Shown here piece by piece: positions 1 through 7,260 of a stretch of DNA of 64,000 nt. The notes beneath the pieces were generated by a model. That model was not told where the DNA came from and did not search any database. It was given only the letters and a program-made list of their open reading frames with translations. How positions within the stretch are numbered: position 1 is the first letter of the stretch; every line of letters begins with the position of its first letter. The position numbers and the translations under genes are program-made. Source of the DNA: Trebonia sp963795335 (GTDB taxonomy: Bacteria > Actinomycetota > Actinomycetes > Streptosporangiales > Streptosporangiaceae); assembly GCA_963795335.1 (NCBI GenBank), contig CAWCHI010000018.1:1-64000 (forward strand), read 5' to 3'.

Positions 1-860
1 TCAAGAAGAACAGTTTGAGATTCCTCGCCTTGTCCTTCAGCTGCACTCTGATTTCTATCCTTGAGCTGTTCACCATGAGATCCTCCTTGTCCAAAGAGGG
101 CTAGGATTGGCTCCAGTGTGGCCCCTTCTCACTCATATCAAGACCCGTCATTAAGGCGCCCTCTTCGTGGGGCGTCCAAGGTCGTCTTGCACTGGGTACT
201 CCTGGTTTACGATGACCATTGTTTGCCTTGGAAGCGGCTGCCTTGCGGGCTCTTTCATATAGCACTACAGTTGGAACCGACTGGCTAGGATGAGGGGCCT
301 TTTTTTTAGCAGCATCAGCGGAGCCATCCTGAGTCGCATTGTGTTGGGATTGTTGAGGGGGCGAAGAAGATTCTATTTATAAATGAAAGACGGAACTTTC
401 ATAAAGCGAGGGTGCATACCTTCGCGATTCTGTGTGTTATTGTTGGCAGACTTGGGTTGGAATGCATCCATTGTGGCTTGTGTAGCACGTTTTAGCACTT
501 CTGCTAATGACGGGGCTATGTTGTTAGTGTCCTGGGCAGCGTTCTGGATCACTCCGCGAACAGGAGGTGCTGGAGCCGTGAGAGCATGACGTTTCATATA
601 AGGAGTGATCATCGGTCCGTAGGTCTTGCTAAGATGGGCACTTAGACTCTGTAAAAAGTCCTCCCAGGCGAACTTCGACGAAATTTCCTCTTCATGACTT
701 AGATTATGTCCCGGGATTGGGGCCTCACACTTACGAATCGATTCTATATCATTCGCCTCTGTCATGAGGAAGTAGCGACGCTCCTGTGATGCTCGGAGAA
801 ACTCATTCTCACTCTCAGCCAATTCTATGGCGGGATGTCGGCTCATAAGCAGCTCGTCAA
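1..860 (-). CDS. Partial eukaryotic telobox Myb (telomere-repeat-binding-type) protein gene
   Basis: Reading leftwards, an open frame from about 860 to 420 encodes a hydrophilic protein. After removal of a 47-nt intron (373-419) the frame runs on through a Ser/Gln/Lys-rich linker into a C-terminal Myb domain: RRPWTPHEEGALMTGLD, KGPHWSQ, LALFG, LKDRNQ, then VQLKDKARNLKLFFL at the window edge. VxLKDKxRNLK is the telobox signature of eukaryotic telomere-repeat-binding Myb proteins (Tbf1/Taz1/TRF type). Two single-base indels, one base lost near 103 and one gained near 46, break the frame but cancel out. Base composition is clearly lower in GC than the rest. I infer a fungal fragment joined to the bacterial contig. 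The exact family is less certain than the eukaryotic origin. Confidence 0.75.
373..419 (-). other. Probable spliceosomal intron in the eukaryotic fragment
   Basis: On the minus strand the segment begins GTATGC and ends AATAG, a good fungal-type 5' splice site and AG acceptor 47 nt apart. Without it the upstream exon ends GAA G and joins AA TCT TCT TCG in frame, leading into the Myb domain. With it the frame stops at 373-375. I see no clear CTRAC branch point, so the intron rests on the splice-site bases and restoration of the frame. Confidence 0.6.
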
Positions 861-863
861 AAC

Positions 864-1490
864 CTACGGGGCCCGGGTAACCCGTCCCATCCGCCCGGTC
901 CGGGTGCCGCTGAGCTCGCCTGGCCTGAACCCCACGGAGTGCTCCGCGTCACTCACCCGCAGGGAGTCTCCCTGCTGGTGATCGCCGGGCTCGAAGTTCA
1001 GCTGATCACCGGTCTGCGGCAAGTCGCCGTCACTGCCACCAGCACCGGCCAGGAGCGCCTTGGGGATCTTCACCCAGTCGCCGCAGAGCCGGACACTCCT
1101 CGCCCGGCCGTCGCCGTCCACCTCGTCCACCACCGCCAGAACCAGATCCCTGGTCTGGCTGGTGTTCACCGGGTGCCGGTGCACGGGCACCCGGCCGGTA
1201 TCGACGATCCGCAGGCAGCTGCCCGTCAGCGCCTCATGCAGCGACCGGACCGCGCCCATCAGCCCCGAACCGGGGATCATGACGGTGCCGTCCCGCCTCC
1301 TCGGCAGGTCCTTCACGTCGGCCCCCTCGGTGGAGAACCCGCCGATCAGCAGCGGCGTGCGCGCCATGACCGTAACGTTGAGGACCCCGGAGAACCGGCC
1401 CTCCCCCAGCGCGGCATGCCCGGCCGGAGAACGCCGAGCCGGCAAAGCGACATTCGGGACAAACGTGTACGGATTGACAAACGTGGCCAT
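864..1490 (-). CDS. CRISPR-associated RAMP-superfamily protein, 3'-truncated
   Basis: The 208-residue product begins MATFVNPYTFVP and has a RAMP-like first half: a beta segment GVLNVTVMARTPLLIGG, then IPGSGLMGAVRSLHEALTGSC, which matches the glycine-rich 'sLrGalRs' region of RAMP proteins. The NPYxFVP start resembles the TIGR03986-type type III RAMP family, usually several hundred residues long. The gene is cut off: the reading frame ends at the point where low-GC eukaryotic sequence begins (about 860). RAMP subunits line the crRNA backbone of type III effector complexes. The gene lies downstream of, and on the same strand as, the inferred CRISPR transcript. No Cas10, Cas1 or Cas2 gene is in the window. 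The superfamily is fairly sure, the subfamily is not. Confidence 0.65.
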   Translation of the reverse strand: MATFVNPYTFVPNVALPARRSPAGHAALGEGRFSGVLNVTVMARTPLLIGGFSTEGADVKDLPRRRDGTVMIPGSGLMGAVRSLHEALTGSCLRIVDTGRVPVHRHPVNTSQTRDLVLAVVDEVDGDGRARSVRLCGDWVKIPKALLAGAGGSDGDLPQTGDQLNFEPGDHQQGDSLRVSDAEHSVGFRPGELSGTRTGRMGRVTRAP

Positions 1491-2068
1491 CTACCGCCCC
1501 CACCCCAAACGGAATCCGACCCCGGCTGAGCACACAGCGGCAACCGGCTGCCTGTAACCATACATAACAGCCACTTCCCGACAACAGGCTCGTGGAATTC
1601 CGTGGCCGGCATCCCCTCTAATCAGGGAATCCCTTCAGGCACATGCGTTTCGATCAGGCAGAGACTGCACCGGTGAGAAGGCAGCGATCATGACTGTTAC
1701 CTGCGATGATGTCAACGCACAGGTCGGGTGGCGGCTGCACCTGCAGCTACAGTCCCGTTCCGCTGACACTTCCGCGCACCCGGAAAGAGCGGGCGCCGTC
1801 TCAGTCGGCCACATCCTCTAACGTCTGCGGCGAAGAGCCGCGTCCACGTCAATGCAGCTGCTGGCACTGCCACTTGTGCGACCCGGTCTGCTGGTCAGCG
1901 ACCCTGGTGATCAGCGACAAGGCCGTCTCAACTGACGGCCATGGCGCGGCGCGTACGGCGAGCGGAAACGTAATTTGCTGCTGCACGTCGGGCGGACATC
2001 CACGGCGGCTGATCGGTGCCGGCGGGAGTATCCAGCGAAGCCAGGGAAAGTCCGCGGCGAAACGCTAC
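1491..2068. other. Region without a recognisable gene, upstream of the RAMP gene
   Basis: The 578 bases between the RAMP start and the first CRISPR repeat hold several overlapping GC-rich open frames, none with a recognisable domain or clear ribosome site. The part next to 1490 would carry the RAMP promoter. The part next to 2069 is the trailer side of the left CRISPR array. Confidence 0.4.
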
Positions 2069-2474
2069 GTTTCTATGCCCTCGATGTCGGGCTGGTGTTG
2101 CGATCGCTCATGTGCGCCCCAAGCCGGAGGAGCTCTTCGTTTCTGTGCCCATTGACGTCGAACTGGGCTTTGCGACGATCACCGACAACAGCGTCGGCGG
2201 GCACCCGTTCCTGTTTCTATGCCCTTGATGTCGGGCTGCGCTTTACGACGTCACCGCGACCGTCGCATGGTGGGCAACTACCCCGTTTCTATGCCCTTGA
2301 TGTCGGGCTGGGCTTTGCGACCAACCGAGCCCAACCTTGCGGTTCGGCTACGAGATCCTGGAAGTTTCTATGCCCTTGATGTCGGGCTGGGCTTTGCGAC
2401 CCTGGTTCCTGCATCATCATCTCGACCGCTAGCTGAGGTTTCTATGTCCTTGATGTCGGGCTGGGCTTTGCGAC
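2069..2474 (-). CRISPR. CRISPR array A, six 37-nt repeats
   Basis: Repeats lie at 2069-2104, 2139-2176, 2213-2249, 2285-2321, 2364-2400 and 2438-2474, with unrelated spacers of 34, 36, 35, 42 and 37 nt. On the plus strand the repeat starts GTTTCTATGCCC and ends CTTTGCGAC. Read on the minus strand it ends ATAGAAAC, the usual 8-nt 5' tag of type I/III crRNAs, so transcription is inferred leftwards. Repeats 4 and 5 are identical and the three leftmost are degenerate (36, 38 and 37 nt), as expected at the leader-distal end. Repeat 1 carries the CTCGATG/GTGTTG bases typical of array B, while repeats 3-6 have CTTGATG. A further GTTTCTGGGCC at 2483 may be a decayed repeat. Confidence 0.93.
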
Positions 2475-2904
2475 AGATGCCAGTTTCTGGGCCCTGTGAC
2501 CTGCGGCGTTGCGGGCCGTCGCGCGGGCCTTGCCGGTAGCGTATCCGAGAGGCCGGTCAAACCGGGCACTCGAAGGAGGACAACCCTCTGACCTGCTATT
2601 TTGACCCGCGCTGACCGAGGCGGATTCCGCGGTTTCCGCATCGCCGTGTACAAGGTCTAAAAAGTCACATTGACTAATCCATCAGCGCTGGTTAGGAGGC
2701 CGCGAATGCTCTGAGTGTCACCGCGTCCACCTGACTCCAGTGTGATCACGCCGGAGACTTCCCAGGCTGTCATCGGCCGCCTGCCGGAGCTGTCGGAGTC
2801 TGCCAGGTGGGCTCCGAGATCGTCACGCGGCAGCCATAGGCGGTATGCGACCCGGCTCCCGCAAAAGAGGCGAACGCCAGCAGCGCGCCGAGGGCATCTG
2901 CATG
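2475..2904. other. Inter-array region, nothing recognisable
   Basis: If array A is transcribed leftwards, its leader and promoter would lie just to the right of 2474. I see no obvious AT-rich leader here. Short open frames on both strands have no recognisable domain. The right part may be the decayed 3' end of the IS110 transposase. Confidence 0.35.
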
Positions 2905-3235
2905 CCGGGATCAAGCTCGTGCAGGTGCCAGCGCAGCCCGTTAGACAAGACCGTCCGCTCGGTCACCAGCTTCCGCCGGTGACCCGACAGCAGCTTGACC
3001 TCCCCGGTAAGGGCCGTCCAGCTGTGCTGCGGGCAGGCCGGGGTCGCGCAGCGCCGCGTGCGCCACCGCCAACGCGTCGATCAGATCCGACTTGCCAGGC
3101 CCGGCGCCCGGACCACAGGGCCCGGGCCATCAGTTGGGTCGTCACCCGCACGACTGTGCACGCGGCAGCGAGCGGGTCTCCCTCGAGTCAGCGGGTGACG
3201 TGACGGCAGTCCTCCACCGGCCCGACAAGCCTTAA
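2905..3235 (-). mobile_element. IS110-family transposase remnant
   Basis: Minus-strand frames read, in order, VEDCRHVTR, an in-frame stop, LEGDPLAAA, then KSDLIDALAVAHAALRDPGLP, then LRWHLHELDPG. These are the successive conserved blocks of IS110-family DEDD transposases (VEDCRHVSR, KSDPIDALAVARAAL, NRLRWHLHELDP). The blocks lie in different frames and the ends are missing, so this is a dead fragment. It sits between the two CRISPR arrays. The family call comes from block order and spacing; I saw no terminal repeats. Confidence 0.65.
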
Positions 3236-3306
3236 TCGGCGGCCAGGATGGAGGCGGGCAGAGCGTCGGATGCCTCGAGGTCTCCGGACTCGACGTCCTC
3301 ACGTAA

Positions 3307-3496
3307 ACGACTATGCCCTCGATGTCGGGCTGGGTGTTGCGACGGCATCATTGAGAAAGGGCGACGCAACGTTCCTCGCAGGGGGTTTCTATGCCCTCGA
3401 TGTCGGGCTGGGTGTTGTGACTCGATGATCCCGGTACCGGTAATTCTGCCGTAGCCGCTGTTTCTATGCCCTCGATGTCGGGCTGGGTGTTGCGAC
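3307..3496 (-). CRISPR. CRISPR array B, three 37-nt repeats
   Basis: Repeats at 3307-3343 (first four bases diverged), 3385-3421 and 3460-3496 are separated by spacers of 41 and 38 nt. The plus-strand repeat starts GTTTCTATGCCCTCGATG and ends GTGTTGCGAC. It differs from array A mainly at CTC for CTT and GGGTGTTG for GGGCTTTG, and shares the ATAGAAAC minus-strand 3' end. The array directly abuts an interrupted integrase gene at 3497, so no leader is left on its right side. It was probably separated from its leader or from array A by rearrangement. Confidence 0.9.
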
Positions 3497-4475
3497 TAAA
3501 TGGTCTCATTTGACTGACGCCCGCAGACTCGGTGATCTTGCGGAACTCGCGCCGGACCTTGGACGCATCCAGCGCGGAACCAACGAGCGAGGCGAACACG
3601 AGCCCGTGATCCTCCCACAGGGCGCCGGCCGCCAGCCGGTCCTCCACCTGCAGCCTGCGGTGCTCCCTGAGAGCCTGGATTGCGGCTTGCGGAAGCGCGA
3701 GTGTCCGGCGTGACTTGGCCGTCTTGGTGTCGCCCCCCTGCCGCACCGACCGCCACACGGCCACCGACGGCGGCACCGGCCGGACCGCACCTGGGTCGCC
3801 GTCCAGGTCGACGTGATCCCAGCGCAGTTCCCTGGCCTCCTCGGTGCGGATCCCGACCGTGAGGCTCAGCACGATGTAGGCGTTAAGCCGCGACTCATGG
3901 GCCGCGTTAAGAAGCGAGAGCGACTGCTCAAGCGTCAGCGACCGGCTGGGCCGCCCGACCGCCCCCCTAGGCGGGTCAACCAGCGTCGCCACATTCCGCC
4001 CTACGAGATCGTGGGCCTCAGCGAACCTGATCGCCCGGGCGAGCGAGGCCTTGGCGATCTGCAGGTACCGGCTCGACAGTCGACCGCTGAGCGCCTCGAG
4101 CCCGGCGCGCACGTCCCCGGCGGTCAGTTCCCTGAGCGGTTTGTTGCCGATCTGCCCCATGAGAGGCGTCAGGGCCTCCTGGTACACGGACCGGGTGCGG
4201 TCCGACCGCCCGGGCAGGCCGCTCTCGAGCCAGTCATCCACCGCCTTCTGCACGGCGTACGTGGCAGAAGTGCGCAGGCCGCGGTCGAGCTCGGCATGCA
4301 GCGACTTGAGCTTGTCCCTGACTTCGGCCTTGGTGCGGCCGGTGACCTTGCGCCGGTTCCGCTTCCCGTCCGGCCCGAAGCCGAGTGAGACGGCACCGAC
4401 GTACCTGTTCTTGGCGGCGTCGAAGTAGATCGCGTCCTCGCCATGCCCTCGGCGGCGCGCTGTGGAGTGCGTCAT
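3497..4475 (-). pseudogene. Tyrosine-recombinase integrase, C-terminus lost at the CRISPR array
   Basis: The first ~325 residues are a phage or integrative-element integrase. There is an AP2-like DNA-binding N-terminus (GEDAIYFDAAKNRYVGAVSLG), a core-binding SAM-like domain (about residues 55-150) and the first half of the catalytic domain with the first catalytic Arg in LSLTVGIRTEEARELRW. The second half (HxxR, H/W and the Tyr nucleophile) is missing. From about 3496 the frame runs into CRISPR repeats and translates them twice as NTQPDIEGIET before a stop at 3348. It cannot be an active recombinase. Its start lies 77 bp from the 3' end of tRNA-Phe, the usual place of an integrase in elements that use a tRNA attachment site. 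Confidence 0.85.
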
Positions 4476-4523
4476 AGCTAGGAGCGTAACTCTTTGGCTC
4501 CCTGTTTGGCTCCCGCCCGGAAA

Positions 4524-4547
4524 CGCGAAAGGCCCTGTAGGGCCTCT
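4524..4547. terminator. Possible short hairpin between integrase and tRNA-Phe
   Basis: AGGCCC-TGTA-GGGCCT forms a 6-bp perfect stem with a 4-base loop, downstream of the tRNA-Phe 3' end in its direction of transcription. It may end the tRNA transcript. There is no clear U tract. Confidence 0.4.
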
Positions 4548-4551
4548 GATC

Positions 4552-4628
4552 TGGTGGTCAGGGGCGGGGTCGAACCGCCGACCTTCCGCTTTTCAGGCGG
4601 ACGCTCGTACCAACTGAGCTACCTGACC
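4552..4628 (-). tRNA. tRNA-Phe(GAA)
   Basis: The minus strand folds as a standard tRNA: acceptor GGTCAGG (from 4628) pairs with CCTGACC, the anticodon stem is TCCGC/GCGGA with loop CTGAAAA, so the anticodon is GAA, and the T arm contains GGTTCGACC. Discriminator A at 4555 is followed by an encoded CCA (4552-4554). The 3' end faces the truncated integrase gene, so it is the likely attachment site of that element. Confidence 0.95.
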
Positions 4629-4664
4629 AAGGCGCGCGCTGCAGCGCAGTGGCTCCAACCGCTG

Positions 4665-4738
4665 CGGTCCTGACGGGATTTGAACCCGCGACCTCCACCT
4701 TGACAGGGTGGCGAGCACTCCGACTGCTCTACAGGACC
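4665..4738 (-). tRNA. tRNA-Asp(GTC)
   Basis: Acceptor GGTCCTG pairs with CAGGACC. Anticodon stem CCACC/GGTGG has loop CTGTCAA (anticodon GTC), and the T loop is GGTTCAAATCC. No CCA is encoded. It lies 36 bp upstream of tRNA-Phe on the same strand, probably in one transcript. Confidence 0.95.
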
Positions 4739-4976
4739 ATGCATGAGGCTTGACGCCTCGCTCGCACGAGCATATCACCGACCCGGTGTGGTTACCGCGT
4801 CCGCAAAACACCCCCGAGAGGTACGAGGCAACCTTGGATCCGTAACCGCAGGATCCCCGACCGCCTCGCAAAGGCTACCACCGAGATCTGGCTACTGCCG
4901 CCCTCCTCACGAACCCGTAGCCAGCCGGCTCGCGGCGCGCCGTCGCACGCGGCCATCGAAGTCCCGGGAACTCTGA

Positions 4977-5110
4977 GCCGCCGGACCGATCGGAGAGCTG
5001 GACGACCGCACCACCGACCGGCTGAGGACGCTGTCCGACGGCGCGGTCGCAATCGCGCTGACCCTGTTGATTCTCGGCATCGCGGGGACCTGGCCAAGAC
5101 ACCGAGCCGC
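4977..5110 (+). pseudogene. Possible TMEM175 (DUF1211) channel fragment
   Basis: After a stop at 4974 the frame reads DRTTDRLRTLSDGAVAIALT followed by LLILGI. This resembles the first transmembrane helix of TMEM175-type potassium channels (RxxxFSDGVxAIAxTLLxLxI). No start codon precedes it and the frame dissolves after the helix. The rest of 4739-5293 shows nothing else I recognise. One helix is thin evidence. Confidence 0.35.
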
Positions 5111-5293
5111 TGCGCAGTCATCCCGATGCGATGTGGGGCCTGTGGGACTCTCTCAGCCGCAGCTGCACTGGTACCGCTCGCTAAGGCGGGGATGGCGCTG
5201 TGGAGCCCGGACCTGGGCAAGGTCTGGCGGGCGGCCTGGCACTGTCAACGCCGGCCGCGCGGGTGGTTAACCGGCGCGGCGGCGCCTGATCAG

Positions 5294-5366
5294 TACCCCC
5301 AACGGGATTCGAACCCGTGCCGCCGCCTTGAAAGGGCGGTGTCCTAGGCCACTAGACGATGGGGGC
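5294..5366 (-). tRNA. tRNA-Glu(TTC)
   Basis: The gene begins GCCCCCATCGTCTAGTGG, the standard actinobacterial tRNA-Glu start. Anticodon stem CCGCC/GGCGG has loop CTTTCAA, anticodon TTC. The T arm is CGGGTTCGAATCCCG, the discriminator is A, and no full CCA is encoded. Confidence 0.95.
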
Positions 5367-5470
5367 GCGTGACGGGGATGCGGCAAACACGCCAGCCCCG
5401 TCGAACTGACACAGCATAGGGTACCGCCTCCGGCCGCCCCGCCGCCCGACGCCGACGGCGGCAGCCGGCA

Positions 5471-5716
5471 TCAAAGCCGGCGGACGAAGGACTCCAGGAT
5501 CGAGCTGTCCTCACCCTGCTGCGGGACGATCACCCAGGCGATGAGGTAAATCAGCGCGCCCAGTCCGTAGAAAACGGTGAAGAGGCCGAACCCGAGCCGG
5601 ACCAGGTTGACGTCGATCCCGGAGTACGCGGCAAGCCCGGCGCAGACCCCGCCGACCATCCGGCCGTCCCGGCGCCGAAGCAGCCGTTTGCCCCCGCTGC
5701 CGTTGTCGTCATTCAT
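5471..5716 (-). CDS. PspC-domain small membrane protein
   Basis: The 81-residue product has a basic N-terminus (KRLLRRRDGRMVGGVCAGLA) followed by YSGIDVNLVRLGFGLFTVFYG and a hydrophobic helix ending in LIAWVIVPQ. That is the complete PspC domain (GGVCxGLAxYxgiDpxlvRlxf) with one or two membrane helices and nothing else. PspC domains act in envelope-stress sensing in other bacteria; the role here is unknown. It lies between tRNA-Glu (same strand) and tRNA-Lys (opposite strand). Confidence 0.9.
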   Translation of the reverse strand: MNDDNGSGGKRLLRRRDGRMVGGVCAGLAAYSGIDVNLVRLGFGLFTVFYGLGALIYLIAWVIVPQQGEDSSILESFVRRL

Positions 5717-5833
5717 ATGAGTGATGATGCCCAGTCGAGTTGTGTCTTGTCATCAGGGATTCCCCTGCCAGTACCCTGATCGGGAGTGCCTTCGGTACGC
5801 TTCCGTTCGGGAGTGTCCACGTCGGCACCCCAA

Positions 5834-5905
5834 GGGGTGCTAGCTCAATGGCAGAGCAGCGGACTTTTAATCCGTTGGTTCAGGGTTCGACCCCCTGGCG
5901 CCCCA
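5834..5905 (+). tRNA. tRNA-Lys(TTT)
   Basis: Acceptor GGGGTGC pairs with GCGCCCC. Anticodon stem GCGGA/TCCGT has loop CTTTTAA, anticodon TTT. T arm CAGGGTTCGACCCCCTG, discriminator A, no CCA encoded. An IS481-type remnant begins within about 45 bases of its 3' end. Confidence 0.94.
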
Positions 5906-5949
5906 CCCTAGTTGACCTGCAATTATACCGTTGCAAGGGGCGACAGCGG

Positions 5950-6410
5950 CCTGCCCTGGTTGCGGTTCGTGGAGCAGCGGTACCGGGCGGTGCTAGAAGT
6001 CCTGGAAGAGGGCGCGCCAGCCACGGAGGTGGCTCGCCGTTACGGAGTGACGCGGCAGACGGTGCACGAGTGGCTGGCCCGGTATGCAGCGGGCGGGCTG
6101 GCGGACCGGTCGTCGCGGCCGCGTTGTGCCCGCTTCAGATGTCGGCTGAGGTGGAGCCCGCGTCGTGGGCCTGCGGCGGGATCATCCGGGGTGGGGCCGT
6201 CGCGGATCTTGCTGGAGCTGGAGCTGGAGCGGGTGGGGACAGCGCCGCTGCCGGACCGGTCGGCGGTTTACCGGGCGCTTGTGCGGCACTGCCCGGTCGG
6301 CCCGAAGAAGCGCAAGCGGCGGCGCGAGACTACCTGCATTGGAGCGCACCGGGCGATGGCGCTGTGGCCGACGGCAGGAAGTCAAGGTCGTGACAGGCCT
6401 GGAAGAGATG
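5950..6410 (+). mobile_element. IS481-family transposase remnant
   Basis: The main frame encodes RYRAVLEVLEEGAPATEVARRYGVTRQTVHEWLARYAAGGLADRSSRP, the N-terminal helix-turn-helix of IS481-type transposases. Pieces in the other frames continue the family pattern: HPGWG..RI, LPDRSAVYRALVRH, PKKRKRRRE and finally EVKVVTGLEE, which is the start of the DDE catalytic domain. At least two frame changes occur and the catalytic domain is missing, so this is a dead N-terminal fragment. No terminal inverted repeats were found. Confidence 0.7.
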
Positions 6411-6442
6411 CTACCGGCTACCTTCGCTGAGCTTACTTCTGG

Positions 6443-7093
6443 CTAGATCTCTATGGCCAGCGCTTCAGTTGCCACTTGCGGGAGGAGTTCCACGTCGGAA
6501 AGGGTCGCACGAAGAATGAAGTCAGATACAAAGGCAGGTATGTTCACGCGCTGACTGGGGCGACCTGCGTGGGCCATCCGCATGGTGTTCAGGTTCATTC
6601 CGGATATGAGTTGCTGTGTTAGACGCACGTGCATCTTCCGAAGGGACCCATCGTTTTGCCCTTCCCGCAGAAGTCCCTGGATATCCTTACGGAGTCTTTG
6701 AGCCAGCTTGCGCCACTGGGCGAACTCCGGAAGGTCAATCAGGTCCTCTCCGTGGACACCCGTCAGGTCGTAGGGCGAGTTCAACAGGTGGTGCGTGTCA
6801 AACCAGACGTACCGGTAGACGCGGGCGGCTCCGGATGCCTGGACTGATAGAAGCCGGTGTGCTACGTCTACTGGCGCTTCCAGGCTGTAGTGCAGCAACT
6901 CCTCGACGATCGCCTGCTTGTTCGAGAAGTGAAAAAATATTGTGGGCTGTCTTACGCCAACCGCGTCTGCGATATCGCGTGTCGACGTTCCGAAGTATCC
7001 GCGGATAGCAAAAAGCTTCGACGCCTCGACGATGATGCTCTCACGCGTTGCAGCGGTCTTGACCGACCGCGGCGACAAGTTAGGAACAGTCAA
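6443..7093 (-). CDS. TetR-family transcriptional regulator
   Basis: The 216-residue protein has the TetR DNA-binding domain at about residues 14-60: TRESIIVEASKLFAIRGYFG, then TSTRDIADAVGVRQPTIFFHF and SNKQAIVEELLHY. The C-terminal ligand-binding part is unlike anything I recognise. It is the last gene of the leftward peptidase/ABC-transport cluster, 167 bp after the S9 peptidase. It probably represses that cluster and answers to a substrate or product. The operator is not known; a 14-bp palindrome at 14463-14476 is one candidate. Confidence 0.9.
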   Translation of the reverse strand: MTVPNLSPRSVKTAATRESIIVEASKLFAIRGYFGTSTRDIADAVGVRQPTIFFHFSNKQAIVEELLHYSLEAPVDVAHRLLSVQASGAARVYRYVWFDTHHLLNSPYDLTGVHGEDLIDLPEFAQWRKLAQRLRKDIQGLLREGQNDGSLRKMHVRLTQQLISGMNLNTMRMAHAGRPSQRVNIPAFVSDFILRATLSDVELLPQVATEALAIEI

Positions 7094-7260
7094 CAGGTGA
7101 CCTCACACAGTCAGCGATGAACACCAAGCCCATCGACCCCTAGTCGCCGCGCAAGCCGTGACTCAAGGCTATCACGCGGGCAGTGAGCCTCGTGGTGATC
7201 CGAGCGCTCATTCCGGGGTGAGCGTTTGCGTCTTTGACACTTAGCCCGATCGCCCGGCTA

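Noticed and set aside
1706..2379. Overlapping plus-strand frames rich in Cys and repeat-encoded 'YALDVGLGF' segments.
   Set aside because: They translate CRISPR repeats and spacers, not a protein-coding gene.
2483..2501. GTTTCTGGGCC as a seventh repeat of array A.
   Set aside because: Only the first bases match, and the preceding spacer would be 8 nt. It is mentioned as a possible decayed end but not counted.
4792..5220. A 142-codon frame between tRNA-Asp and tRNA-Glu.
   Set aside because: Arg/Pro/Ser-rich, no ribosome site, and it runs antisense through the TMEM175-like fragment.
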